DNA from: an uncultured bacterium
GTDB lineage: Bacteria > Verrucomicrobiota > Kiritimatiellia > CAIKKV01 > CAITUY01
Assembly (NCBI GenBank): GCA_903934155.1
Contig: CAIZMS010000226.1
Location: forward strand, 1 to 12,017
Length of the DNA: 12,017 nt
Direction of reading: 5' to 3'
Under the pieces are notes generated by a model. The model was not told the origin of the DNA and did not search any database. It was given only the letters and a program-made list of their open reading frames with translations. Every line of letters starts with the position of its first letter. The stretch's first letter is position 1. A program made the position numbers and the translations under genes. Shown here one piece after another: positions 6,151 through 12,017 of this stretch.

Positions 6151-6741
6151 ATGTCAGTATTAGTAACCAAGGAAGCTCCGGATTTTACCGCTCAGGCTGT
6201 GATGCCGGACAATTCGATGGCGGAAGTAACCTTGTCGTCTTTTCGTGGCAAGTATGTCGTGTTGTTTTTCTACCCGCTGGATTTCACCTTTGTGTGCCCG
6301 TCTGAAATCCTGGCCTTTAATAAGGCGGTGAAAACCTTTGCAAAAAAGAATGCCGTTCTTTTGGGGGTATCGGTGGATTCGCAGTTCTCTCACTTCGCGT
6401 GGCGGCAGACTCCCGTGAACAAGGGAGGAATTGGGGAAATCGGGTTCCCGCTCGTGGCGGATCTCGACAAGAAAATAGCCCGCGCCTACGATGTTCTCCT
6501 GAATGACGCGGTCGCGTTGAGAGGCTTGTTTTTAATCGACACCCATGGAGTGGTCAGGCATCAGGTTGTCAATGACTTGCCAATCGGCCGAAATGTTGAC
6601 GAAGCAATCCGTACCCTTGATGCCCTCCAATTTACGGAAGAACATGGTGAAGTGTGCCCGGCAAACTGGAGAGAAGGCGATGAAGCCATGAAGCCCACCG
6701 CTGAAGGCGTGGCGTCCTATTTGGCTAAACACGCCAAATAA
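6151..6741 (+). CDS. Typical 2-Cys peroxiredoxin (AhpC/Prx1 type)
   Basis: Thiol peroxidase reducing hydrogen peroxide, organic peroxides and possibly peroxynitrite; cytoplasmic, with no signal peptide. The 196 residues carry the peroxidatic cysteine C49 in DFTFVCPSE and the resolving cysteine C169 in GEVCPANW, so it works as a head-to-tail dimer of the typical 2-Cys class. The conserved Thr (T46) and the later Arg of the active site (R125 in ALRGLFLID) are present. GGIG at 92-95 corresponds to the GGLG motif of oxidation-sensitive eukaryotic enzymes, but the C-terminal YF motif is missing, which usually means resistance to over-oxidation. An ATG at 6145 is only 1 nt from GGAGG (6139-6143); the ATG at 6151 has a normal 7-nt spacing and gives the family start MSVLV. 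No reductase gene (ahpF, thioredoxin reductase) is next to it. Operator 2 suggests control by the Rrf2 protein upstream. Confidence 0.95.
   Translation: MSVLVTKEAPDFTAQAVMPDNSMAEVTLSSFRGKYVVLFFYPLDFTFVCPSEILAFNKAVKTFAKKNAVLLGVSVDSQFSHFAWRQTPVNKGGIGEIGFPLVADLDKKIARAYDVLLNDAVALRGLFLIDTHGVVRHQVVNDLPIGRNVDEAIRTLDALQFTEEHGEVCPANWREGDEAMKPTAEGVASYLAKHAK
6718..6740 (+). repeat. Perfect inverted repeat across the peroxiredoxin stop codon
   Basis: TATTTGGC (6718-6725) and GCCAAATA (6733-6740) are perfectly complementary around a 7-nt loop and include the last codons and most of the TAA stop. There is no U-tract after it, so it is not a standard intrinsic terminator. It may stabilise the 3' end of the mRNA or be chance. 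Confidence 0.4.
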
Positions 6742-6756
6742 AGGGGAGAAAAGCGA

Positions 6757-6785
6757 TTGAAATGGTGCCCTTCTTGTACTAATGT
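6757..6785 (+). promoter_or_regulatory. Possible promoter of the riboflavin operon
   Basis: TTGAAA (6757-6762) lies 17 bp from TAATGT (6780-6785). The -35 has the same hexamer as the peroxiredoxin promoter; the -10 is weak. Transcription starting near 6792 would give a leader of about 255 nt that contains the whole FMN riboswitch. A small hairpin (CGTAAC 6792-6797, GTTACG 6806-6811) followed by ATTGATTTT sits between the two and could be a weak terminator for the upstream gene instead. Confidence 0.3.
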
Positions 6786-6830
6786 GATCGGCGTAACGGA
6801 GAAATGTTACGATTGATTTTGTGAATGGTG

Positions 6831-6988
6831 TTGTCTTCGGGACAGGGTGACCCGCTGGAAAGCGGAATTCCCAACCGGCGGTTAAAGCCCGCGAGTCTCG
6901 CGAAAGCGGGACAGACACGGTGAAATGCCGTGGCCGACAGTGATGATAGCGTGTGATGCGCTCCTCAGTCTGGATGGGAGAAGACAGA
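6831..6988 (+). promoter_or_regulatory. FMN riboswitch aptamer (RFN element)
   Basis: Binds flavin mononucleotide in the nascent mRNA and turns the riboflavin operon down when FMN is plentiful. Helix P1 is TGTCTTC (6832-6838) with GAAGACA (6980-6986). The conserved blocks appear in order: CTTCGGGACAGGGTGA, AATTCCCAACCGGCGGT, GCCCGCGAG, the P4 hairpin GTCTCGC-GAAA-GCGGGAC (6894-6912), the CACGG/CCGTG hairpin (6915-6931), GCCGACAGT, and the 3' block AGTCTGGATGGGAGAAGAC. Two peripheral features differ from the common form. A five-pair hairpin (CCGCT-GGAA-AGCGG, about 6852-6865) is inserted in loop L2, and the variable distal stem of P3 is reduced to a short loop. All core nucleotides I can compare are kept, so it should be functional. 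The expression platform is the terminator at 7013-7046. Confidence 0.96.
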
Positions 6989-7012
6989 ATGGCATGGGTG
7001 TGTCCTTCTTTT

Positions 7013-7046
7013 ATCCCGAAGACTTTTTTGTCTTCGGGATTTTTTT
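7013..7046 (+). terminator. Riboswitch-controlled intrinsic terminator
   Basis: ATCCCGAAGAC (7013-7023) and GTCTTCGGGAT (7030-7040) form an 11-bp perfect stem with a loop of six T, followed by a tract of seven T (7040-7046). The 5' arm is also perfectly complementary to 6833-6842, the 5' strand of aptamer helix P1 plus three bases, which would make a competing antiterminator. The tract ends exactly at the ribBA start codon. Confidence 0.92.
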
Positions 7047-8258
7047 ATGAAAAAAAAGAGCGATATATTCGACCCCATTGAAGATGTCCTTGCCGATATC
7101 CGCCGGGGCAAGATGGTGGTTATCACAGATGACGAAAATCGCGAGAATGAAGGCGATCTGGTCATGGCGGCCGACAGGATCACGGACCGGACCGTCAACT
7201 TCATGGCCAGATTTGGTCGGGGTCTGATTTGTGTGGCGATGACCCGGGATCGCCTTGAGAAATTGAATATCCGAAGTATGGTCAACCGTGGGGGGGGCGA
7301 CCATTTCGGGACCGCTTTTATGGAGTCCGTTGATGCCCGTGACGGGGTGTCCACGGGGATTAGTGCCCATGACCGTGCTCTGACCATTAAACGGCTCGTT
7401 ACTCCCGGCACTGAGCGGCGGGATCTCATAAGTCCCGGGCATGTATTTCCCTTGGAGGCCAAAGAGGGTGGCGTATTGCGTCGTGCGGGGCATACGGAGG
7501 CCTCGGTGGATTTGGCTCGGTTGGCGGGACTCAGCCCGGCAGGCGTGATTTGCGAGATCATGAATGATAACGGAACTATGGCGCGTTTGCCTGAGTTGCG
7601 TAAATTCGCTTCAAAGAACGGCTTGAAAATTGCTTCTATTGCAAACCTGATCGAATATCGACGCAAAGAGGAACGGTTGGTGGAACTGGTCCGGACAGTG
7701 GACATGCCGACCCGTTTCGGGCTGTTTAAATTGAAATTGTATCGATCTCTCGCGGAAAACGAAAATCATCTTGCTCTCGTCATGGGAGATCCCCGCAAAG
7801 TCAAATCAGCGCTGGTGCGGGTTCATAGTGAATGTTTGACGGGGGATGTGTTCGGATCGCTCCGGTGTGATTGCGGGGATCAGTTGGCCAAGGCCATGCA
7901 GATGGTGACGAAGGAGAAGGTTGGCGTTATTCTCTACATGCGGCAGGAGGGCCGCGGTATCGGGTTGGCGAACAAGCTTCATGCGTATGCCCTTCAGGAG
8001 AAGGGGTTTGACACGGTTGAAGCCAATGTGAAACTCGGGTTCAAAGCCGACCTGAGGGATTACGGGGTGGGGGCGCAAATTCTCGCGGATCTGGGGCTAA
8101 GCCGGATTCGATTGATTACCAACAATCCCCGCAAGGTTGTGGGGCTCCAAGCCTATGGGTTGAGCATTACGGAGCGGGTTCCCCTGATTCTGCCCGCTAC
8201 GGTTCACAGTCAGCGGTATCTGGCGACGAAGAAGAAAAAACTGGGCCACTGGCTGTAA
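7047..8258 (+). CDS. ribBA: Bifunctional 3,4-DHBP synthase / GTP cyclohydrolase II
   Basis: Catalyses both entry reactions of riboflavin synthesis: ribulose 5-phosphate to 3,4-dihydroxy-2-butanone 4-phosphate (RibB half) and GTP to the diaminopyrimidine phosphate (RibA half). At 403 residues it has the normal fused length. RibB, about 8-205, shows DDENRENEGD (28-37), the HDR/TP region (109-120) and RAGHTEASVDL (146-156). RibA, about 210-403, shows the zinc ligands C263, C274 and C276 (HSEC...RCDC), the GTP-binding RQEGRGIGL (299-307), DLRDYGVGAQIL (335-346) and NNPRKVVGL (359-367). The ATG follows the riboswitch terminator without a gap. The only Shine-Dalgarno-like sequence is GGGA at 7036-7039, inside the 3' arm of the terminator stem, so the hairpin would also hide the ribosome site. 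First gene of the riboflavin operon. Confidence 0.97.
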   Translation: MKKKSDIFDPIEDVLADIRRGKMVVITDDENRENEGDLVMAADRITDRTVNFMARFGRGLICVAMTRDRLEKLNIRSMVNRGGGDHFGTAFMESVDARDGVSTGISAHDRALTIKRLVTPGTERRDLISPGHVFPLEAKEGGVLRRAGHTEASVDLARLAGLSPAGVICEIMNDNGTMARLPELRKFASKNGLKIASIANLIEYRRKEERLVELVRTVDMPTRFGLFKLKLYRSLAENENHLALVMGDPRKVKSALVRVHSECLTGDVFGSLRCDCGDQLAKAMQMVTKEKVGVILYMRQEGRGIGLANKLHAYALQEKGFDTVEANVKLGFKADLRDYGVGAQILADLGLSRIRLITNNPRKVVGLQAYGLSITERVPLILPATVHSQRYLATKKKKLGHWL

Positions 8259-8311
8259 ATGAATTTTTGAATGATGAAGTATGAGTGAAGAATGAGGAAA
8301 AGGAGATAATC

Positions 8312-8791
8312 ATGAACGCAAATGTGAAAGAAGTTTCTGGAAACCTGATTGGTAAAGGGCTCAAGGTTGCCATTGTCGTAAGCCGGTTCAACGACTTTTT
8401 CACCAAGGAGCTGGTGGGGGGCGCCATTGACTGCCTCATCCGGCACGGTATTGGCGAGAAAGATGTGACGGTGGTTTGGGTTCCCGGCGCCAATGAGCTT
8501 CCCTTTGCTGTCAAAAAGCTTGCGATCAAGGGTGGGCAGGATGCCATTATCGCTCTTGGCGTGGTCATTCAGGGAGCAACCCCGCATGCGGACTTGATCA
8601 ACTCCCAGGTAGCTCGTTCCCTCTCCGCCATTTCCCTGGAAACCCAGATTCCCGTGATCAATGCGGTGGTGTGCGCGGATAATCTGGAACAGGCGATCGA
8701 GCGGTGCGGCACCAAGGCTGGCAATAAGGGATGGAATGGCGCGCAGTCGGCCATCGAGATGGCCAATTTGTGCCGCCAGATGGGAGCGTAA
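8312..8791 (+). CDS. ribH: 6,7-dimethyl-8-ribityllumazine synthase
   Basis: Condenses the RibD product with the RibB product to form lumazine, the penultimate step of riboflavin synthesis; family members assemble into pentamers or 60-mer shells. From the ATG at 8312 it has 159 residues. Landmarks are VVSRFND (22-28), WVPGANELPFA (56-66), GVVIQGATPHADL (83-95) with the catalytic histidine H92, and NLEQAIERCGTKAGNKGWNGAQSAIEMANL (124-153). The binding-loop sequence GATPH has proline where GETTH or GATTH is common. AAAAGGAG (8298-8305) lies 6 nt before this ATG, so the upstream in-frame GTG at 8285, inside low-complexity sequence, is not the start. It is followed after 2 nt by nusB, a neighbour pairing also found in Enterobacteria. 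Confidence 0.96.
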   Translation: MNANVKEVSGNLIGKGLKVAIVVSRFNDFFTKELVGGAIDCLIRHGIGEKDVTVVWVPGANELPFAVKKLAIKGGQDAIIALGVVIQGATPHADLINSQVARSLSAISLETQIPVINAVVCADNLEQAIERCGTKAGNKGWNGAQSAIEMANLCRQMGA

Positions 8792-8793
8792 CA

Positions 8794-9234
8794 ATGGGAT
8801 CACGACGTGATGCCCGCGAATCAGCGGTTCAAATTTTGTTTCAGTTGGACTTCAATCCCGGGGAGCTTAACCCGGTTTTAGAGTCATTCTGGGCGGAGCG
8901 GAAGGTTTCTGCAAAAACGCGTAAGTTTGTAGAGGAGCTTGTTCGCGGTGTTCTTGAAAACCGTTCCCTGGTGGATGGGGTCGTTGAGAAATGCGCCCAG
9001 AACTGGAGCCTGCTCCGGATGGCGGGTGTGGATCGAAATGTTATCCGCCTCGCGGTATATGAGATGTTGTGCCGGACGGATATTCCCCACGCGGTGTCGA
9101 TTGACGAGGCGATATCCATTGCCAAGAACATGGGGGATGTTGGATCTGGACGATTCGTGAACGGGGTTCTGGATCGAGTCCGGCGTGACTTGGAGGCTGG
9201 GACTCCGACTGAGGCTTCCTCCAAGACATCATGA
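8794..9234 (+). CDS. nusB: Transcription antitermination factor NusB
   Basis: With NusE (ribosomal protein S10) it binds boxA RNA and helps RNA polymerase finish rRNA transcripts. The 146 residues begin GSRRDARESAVQILFQLDF, the standard NusB opening with its arginine-rich RNA-binding start. The conserved C-terminal half reads VDRNVIRLAVYEMLCRTDIP (79-98), INEA-like VSIDEAISIAKNMG (101-114) and SGRFVNGVLDRVRRDL (118-133). The ATG at 8794 is 2 nt after the ribH stop and has GGGAG at 8782-8786; an earlier in-frame ATG at 8731 lies inside ribH and adds nothing recognisable. The last 4 nt overlap the ftsY start as ATGA, suggesting coupled translation. Confidence 0.95.
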   Translation: MGSRRDARESAVQILFQLDFNPGELNPVLESFWAERKVSAKTRKFVEELVRGVLENRSLVDGVVEKCAQNWSLLRMAGVDRNVIRLAVYEMLCRTDIPHAVSIDEAISIAKNMGDVGSGRFVNGVLDRVRRDLEAGTPTEASSKTS

Positions 9235-10118
9235 AGTCCTGGCTCAAGGCATTGGCAAGGACCCGCGACAAGATCGTGGGGGGGCTGGCGAGTCTGATTC
9301 CCGGCCTTTCGAAGGCCGATCCTGTCGCCTTGGAGGCGTGGGAGCGAGCGCTTATTCAATCTGATATCGCGCCCCGGTTGGTGGGTGAGTGGATTGAAAA
9401 GCTGCGGCGCAAGGGCGGTGGTTCCGATATGACCCAGGCGATCCAGGCCATGCTTGAATCCACGTTTCCTCCGCAGGCTTCGTTTGACTGGAAGGGCACA
9501 CAGAAGCCAAAGGTGATTCTCATTGTCGGAGTTAATGGCTCTGGGAAAACCACGACGGCCGCCAAACTGGGTTATCGAGTCAAGCAGCAGGGGCATTCCC
9601 CACTTCTGGCCGCTGCCGATACTTTCCGGGCGGCGGGGGCTCACCAATTGAAACTTTGGGCAGATCGCCTGAAACTGGATGTCGTGGTGGGGGCTCATGG
9701 GGCCGACTCGGCCTCTGTTGCCTATGATTCCGTGAAAGCGGCCCTAGCACGAAAGGCGGATATCGTGCTGATCGATACCGCCGGGCGCATGCATACCAAG
9801 CAGCCGCTGATGGATGAACTTCAGAAGGTGCGACGATCCATCGACAAGGCGCTTTCTGGTGCTCCTCATGAAATTTGGATTGTGCTGGACGCCACTCTGG
9901 GTAACAACGCGGTCATTCAGGCGAGAATGTTTAAGGAATGTGTCGCTTTGACCGGTGTTGTGGTCGCGAAGCTGGATGGCTCGTCCAAGGGTGGCTTCAT
10001 TTTCACCATTCGCAAGGAGCTTGACCTGCCGGTTCATTTTGTCGGGCTCGGTGAGAGCGAGGAGGATCTGGCCCCGTTTGACGCAAAGGAATTTGTGAAG
10101 GGGTTTCTGGGATTGTAA
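9231..10118 (+). CDS. ftsY: Signal recognition particle receptor FtsY
   Basis: GTPase at the membrane that receives SRP-ribosome complexes and hands them to the Sec translocon. It is a minimal form of 295 residues with N and G domains and no acidic A domain. N domain helices span about 1-85. G motifs are GVNGSGKTT (100-108), DTFRAAGAHQL (130-140), DTAGR (182-186), the KLDG guanine-specificity motif (247-250, preceded by A rather than the common T) and the closing GLGESEEDLAPFD (272-284). The N-terminal WLKALARTRDKIVGGLASLI resembles the amphipathic lipid-binding helix of other FtsY proteins. It starts in an ATGA overlap with nusB and ends 1 nt before ribD, so it lies firmly inside the riboflavin transcript. 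The SRP RNA gene is 7 kb upstream on the same strand. Confidence 0.96.
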   Translation: MKSWLKALARTRDKIVGGLASLIPGLSKADPVALEAWERALIQSDIAPRLVGEWIEKLRRKGGGSDMTQAIQAMLESTFPPQASFDWKGTQKPKVILIVGVNGSGKTTTAAKLGYRVKQQGHSPLLAAADTFRAAGAHQLKLWADRLKLDVVVGAHGADSASVAYDSVKAALARKADIVLIDTAGRMHTKQPLMDELQKVRRSIDKALSGAPHEIWIVLDATLGNNAVIQARMFKECVALTGVVVAKLDGSSKGGFIFTIRKELDLPVHFVGLGESEEDLAPFDAKEFVKGFLGL

Positions 10119-10119
10119 A

Positions 10120-11208
10120 ATGGGGATGAAGACGGATGACACAAAGTGGATGACGGAGGCACTCCGGTTGGCCCGCTTGGGAGAGGGCTTGACGCGACCT
10201 AATCCACCGGTGGGTGCGGTGATCGTCAAAAATGGACGGGTCGTGGGTCGTGGATTTCACCGCAAGGCCGGTGGGCCGCATGCCGAGGTTTATGCGCTTC
10301 GTCAGGCCGGGGCTCGCGCTAAGGGGGCCACTCTTTACGTAACATTGGAACCCTGTTGCACCTTTGGACGAACTCCGCCTTGCGTGGAGGGCATCATCCA
10401 GGCCGGGATTAAGAAAGTAGTAGCGGCCGTATCCGACCCGAATCCCCGTCATGCGGGAAAGGGGTTTAAGCAACTCCGCCGATCCGGGATCGAAGTTGTC
10501 ACCGGTATTGTTGCGGGGAAGGCCGATGAGTTGCTGGCTCCGTTTGCTTCGGCAATGATTCGGAAGCGGCCCTATGTCACCCTTAAATTGGCCGAGTCGT
10601 TGGATGGTCGGATTGCCGATGCGGTCGGCCGTTCCAAGTGGATTTCCGGGCCGGAGGCACGGGAGGTCGTGCAGGGGCTCCGACGTCAAGTTGATGCGGT
10701 GATGGTCGGTGCCGGGACGGTTTTGAAGGATGATCCATCGCTATTGCCGCGCCCTTCAAAGGGGCGCGTGCCCTTCCGGGTTATTGTTGATGCCGCCGGG
10801 AAAGTGCCTGCCAATCGCCGTGTTTTTTTGGATGAGTTTGCTTCTCAAACCATACTGGTGACTACGAAACGGTGTCCGGCGAGACGACTAGCGGAATATG
10901 CCGCCAGAGGAGCGAAGGTCATGATGTTGCCCGCCGTTGGCCGTGGTGTTTCCCTGTCGGCCTTGCTGCAGTCCCTGCATGTCCGAGGCGTCCTTCATGT
11001 CCTTTGCGAAGGCGGAAGCGAGTTAGCGGGGGCACTGGCTCGGGCCAATCTCGTCGATGAATGGGTGTTTTTTGTGGCTCCTGTGATCATCGGCGGTGAT
11101 GGGATTGAGGCTGTGGGTGGGAGGGGATGGAAATTGGCGGGCGCACCACGACTTAACATAGTGGAAACACGCAGGGTGGGTGGCGATGTCATGATAAGGG
11201 CCAAATAA
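10120..11208 (+). CDS. ribD: Bifunctional pyrimidine deaminase/reductase RibD
   Basis: Performs the second and third steps after GTP cyclohydrolase II: deamination of the pyrimidine ring, then NADPH-dependent reduction of the ribose side chain. The 362 residues contain both domains. The deaminase (about 8-150) has the zinc site GGPHAEVYAL (H54, catalytic E56) and EPCCTFGRTPPC (C79 and C88), plus SDPNPRHAGKG. The reductase (about 155-362) starts RPYVTLKLAESLDGRIA and includes SKWISGPEAREVV, VDAVMVGAGTVLKDDPSLLPR, a glycine-rich CEGGSELAGAL and FFVAPVIIGGDG. The ATG at 10120 is 1 nt after the ftsY stop and lacks a strong Shine-Dalgarno; ATG codons at 10126 and 10135 are in frame, so the exact start is uncertain by a few residues. 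Translation probably depends on ribosomes finishing ftsY. Confidence 0.96.
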   Translation: MGMKTDDTKWMTEALRLARLGEGLTRPNPPVGAVIVKNGRVVGRGFHRKAGGPHAEVYALRQAGARAKGATLYVTLEPCCTFGRTPPCVEGIIQAGIKKVVAAVSDPNPRHAGKGFKQLRRSGIEVVTGIVAGKADELLAPFASAMIRKRPYVTLKLAESLDGRIADAVGRSKWISGPEAREVVQGLRRQVDAVMVGAGTVLKDDPSLLPRPSKGRVPFRVIVDAAGKVPANRRVFLDEFASQTILVTTKRCPARRLAEYAARGAKVMMLPAVGRGVSLSALLQSLHVRGVLHVLCEGGSELAGALARANLVDEWVFFVAPVIIGGDGIEAVGGRGWKLAGAPRLNIVETRRVGGDVMIRAK

Positions 11209-11210
11209 CT

Positions 11211-11858
11211 ATGTTTACCGGAATAATTCAACAAGTTGGGATGCTTTCGGGGAAGAAAGCCCGTGGTGATGGAATGAGTCTGGTGATCCGCCATGAGCCG
11301 TGGGATACCGCGTTGGGCGTGGGAGAAAGTGTGGCGGTCCAAGGGGCCTGCCTGACGGTGACTTCCTTTCATGCGGGGGAGTTCTCTTGCGATGTCCTGG
11401 CGGAAACCTTGAAGAAAACCACGCTTGGCGATATTTCCAAGGGCGCGAAACTCAATCTGGAGCGGGCGTTGCGCGCCGATGAACGATTGGGTGGACACAT
11501 CGTGACCGGGCACATCGATGGTCTGGGAAAGGTTCTCTCGATTGAACAGAAAGGCGCCGATTGGATTCTGGAAGTCGTCTGTGGTGATGAGCTGCTTACC
11601 GGGATCGTCTCGATAGGCTCAATTACCATCGATGGAGTCAGCCTGACTGTGGCCGAACTTCGCGACAAATCATTCGTCGTCCATTTAATTCCTCAAACCT
11701 GGAGCCACACTTCGCTGCAGGCGCTGAGAACGGGTTGTCGGGTCAATCTGGAGACCGACCTGATCGGGAAATATGTCCAGCGTACTCTGGTCCGGATGCA
11801 GGGTGGCAAGGGCGTGACGATGGAGAAACTTCAAGCCGCAGGGTTTATGGGTGGGTAA
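11211..11858 (+). CDS. ribE: Riboflavin synthase alpha subunit
   Basis: Converts two lumazine molecules into riboflavin and the RibD product, the final step of the pathway. The 215 residues begin MFTGIIQQVG, the invariant family start. Two lumazine-binding domains of similar fold follow. The first (about 1-97) has VAVQGACLTVTSF and ends ADERLGGHIVTGHIDG; the second (about 98-197) has ITIDGVSLTVAEL, IPQTWSHTSL and NLETDLIGKYVQR. A short tail ends GFMGG. The ATG is 2 nt after ribD, with AAGGG (11196-11200) upstream. Together with ribBA, ribH and ribD this completes riboflavin synthesis except the unassigned phosphatase step; the FMN/FAD-forming RibF is not in the window. It is the last recognisable gene of the operon. 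The symbol follows the E. coli-derived usage of ribE for this enzyme. Confidence 0.97.
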   Translation: MFTGIIQQVGMLSGKKARGDGMSLVIRHEPWDTALGVGESVAVQGACLTVTSFHAGEFSCDVLAETLKKTTLGDISKGAKLNLERALRADERLGGHIVTGHIDGLGKVLSIEQKGADWILEVVCGDELLTGIVSIGSITIDGVSLTVAELRDKSFVVHLIPQTWSHTSLQALRTGCRVNLETDLIGKYVQRTLVRMQGGKGVTMEKLQAAGFMGG

Positions 11859-11863
11859 AGAGA

Positions 11864-11907
11864 GGGTTCAGGAAAACTGTCACTTAACATTCTGTTCGCC
11901 TGAACCC
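11864..11907 (+). repeat. Inverted repeat after ribE
   Basis: GGGTTCAGG (11864-11872) and CCTGAACCC (11899-11907) are perfectly complementary with a 26-nt loop, starting 5 nt after the ribE stop. CTGTCAC occurs in the loop (11877-11883) and again just outside (11914-11920). There is no U-tract, so an intrinsic terminator is not supported, but it could protect the mRNA end or belong to a dispersed repeat. Confidence 0.45.
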
Positions 11908-11955
11908 CGAACCCTGTCACGAATGGCGCTAAGTTAAGACCCTTTTAAAGCAATG

Positions 11956-12017
11956 ACCGGGCCGAAAAGCTTATGGAGTGCGGCGGCTCGACGCCGCTTT
12001 TCCCCGGTGCGGCTTGA
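11956..12017. repeat. Palindromic repeat, cut by the window edge
   Basis: Nested inverted repeats: ACCGGG (11956-11961) with CCCGGT (12003-12008), AAAA (11965-11968) with TTTT (11998-12001), and GCGGCG (11980-11985) with CGCCGC (11992-11997) around GCTCGA. The unit GTGCGGC appears at 11979 and again at 12007 before the sequence stops, hinting at a second copy beyond the edge. The TTTT after the inner stem is short, so it could serve as a weak terminator for the riboflavin operon. I see no coding potential in 11859-12017. Confidence 0.4.

Noticed and set aside
6792..6820. Intrinsic terminator after the peroxiredoxin gene
   Set aside because: The stem is only 6 bp, GC-poor, and the following ATTGATTTT is interrupted. 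Kept only as a remark on the promoter entry.
6965..7705. 246-codon open frame on the minus strand over the riboswitch and ribBA
   Set aside because: It is a shadow of ribBA codon bias, very rich in S and R, and it overlaps a conserved riboswitch and terminator.
1..12017. CRISPR array, tRNA, transposase or phage genes
   Set aside because: Regularly spaced repeats, tRNA cloverleaf and TTCRA-type T-loop patterns, and mobile-element proteins were looked for on both strands and not seen.

Overview
The window is a compact bacterial chromosome segment with every gene on the + strand. It holds three functional blocks, no mobile element and no phage-like content. Coding density is high, G+C looks to be in the mid-to-upper fifties, ribosome binding sites are of the GGAGG type, and several neighbours overlap by ATGA or lie 1-3 nt apart. 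The gene order SRP RNA-dnaX-ybaB-recR is widespread in bacteria. I cannot place the organism firmly. A Gram-negative lineage of the PVC group (Verrucomicrobiota, Kiritimatiellota, Lentisphaerota) is a guess based on overall style and on the palindromic repeat at the right edge, not on a diagnostic marker.

Block 1 (about 2-5589) deals with RNA modification, protein targeting and DNA metabolism. It opens with the 3' part of a large U32-family protein, probably an RlhA-like 23S rRNA hydroxylation factor. A spacer follows that encodes the SRP RNA, recognised by its GGAA-capped domain IV hairpin and a 25-pair closing helix. Then come dnaX (clamp-loader subunit), ybaB (nucleoid-associated protein), recR (recombinational repair) and thyX (flavin-dependent thymidylate synthase).

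Block 2 (about 5590-6741) is a two-gene redox unit: an Rrf2-family regulator with a predicted Fe-S cysteine triad, and a typical 2-Cys peroxiredoxin. Each gene is preceded by a copy of the same 19-bp inverted repeat (TGMTACS-N5-GGTATCA). In front of the peroxiredoxin this repeat fills the spacer of a good -35/-10 pair. The layout predicts an autoregulated peroxide or redox switch.

Block 3 (about 6742-11858) is a riboflavin operon under an FMN riboswitch: ribBA-ribH-nusB-ftsY-ribD-ribE. The switch has an intrinsic terminator whose 5' arm can instead pair, over 10 perfect base pairs, with the 5' strand of aptamer helix P1. The ON and OFF states can therefore be read from the sequence. The last U of the terminator tract touches the ribBA start codon. 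The transcription factor gene nusB and the SRP receptor gene ftsY sit inside this operon with almost no spacing, so FMN level should influence them too. The last 160 bases carry only inverted repeats, including part of what looks like a dispersed palindromic repeat.

The genes themselves are familiar families. What seems most worth following is the regulatory wiring: the Rrf2/peroxiredoxin operator pair, the strand-exchange FMN switch, and the placement of ftsY under that switch.
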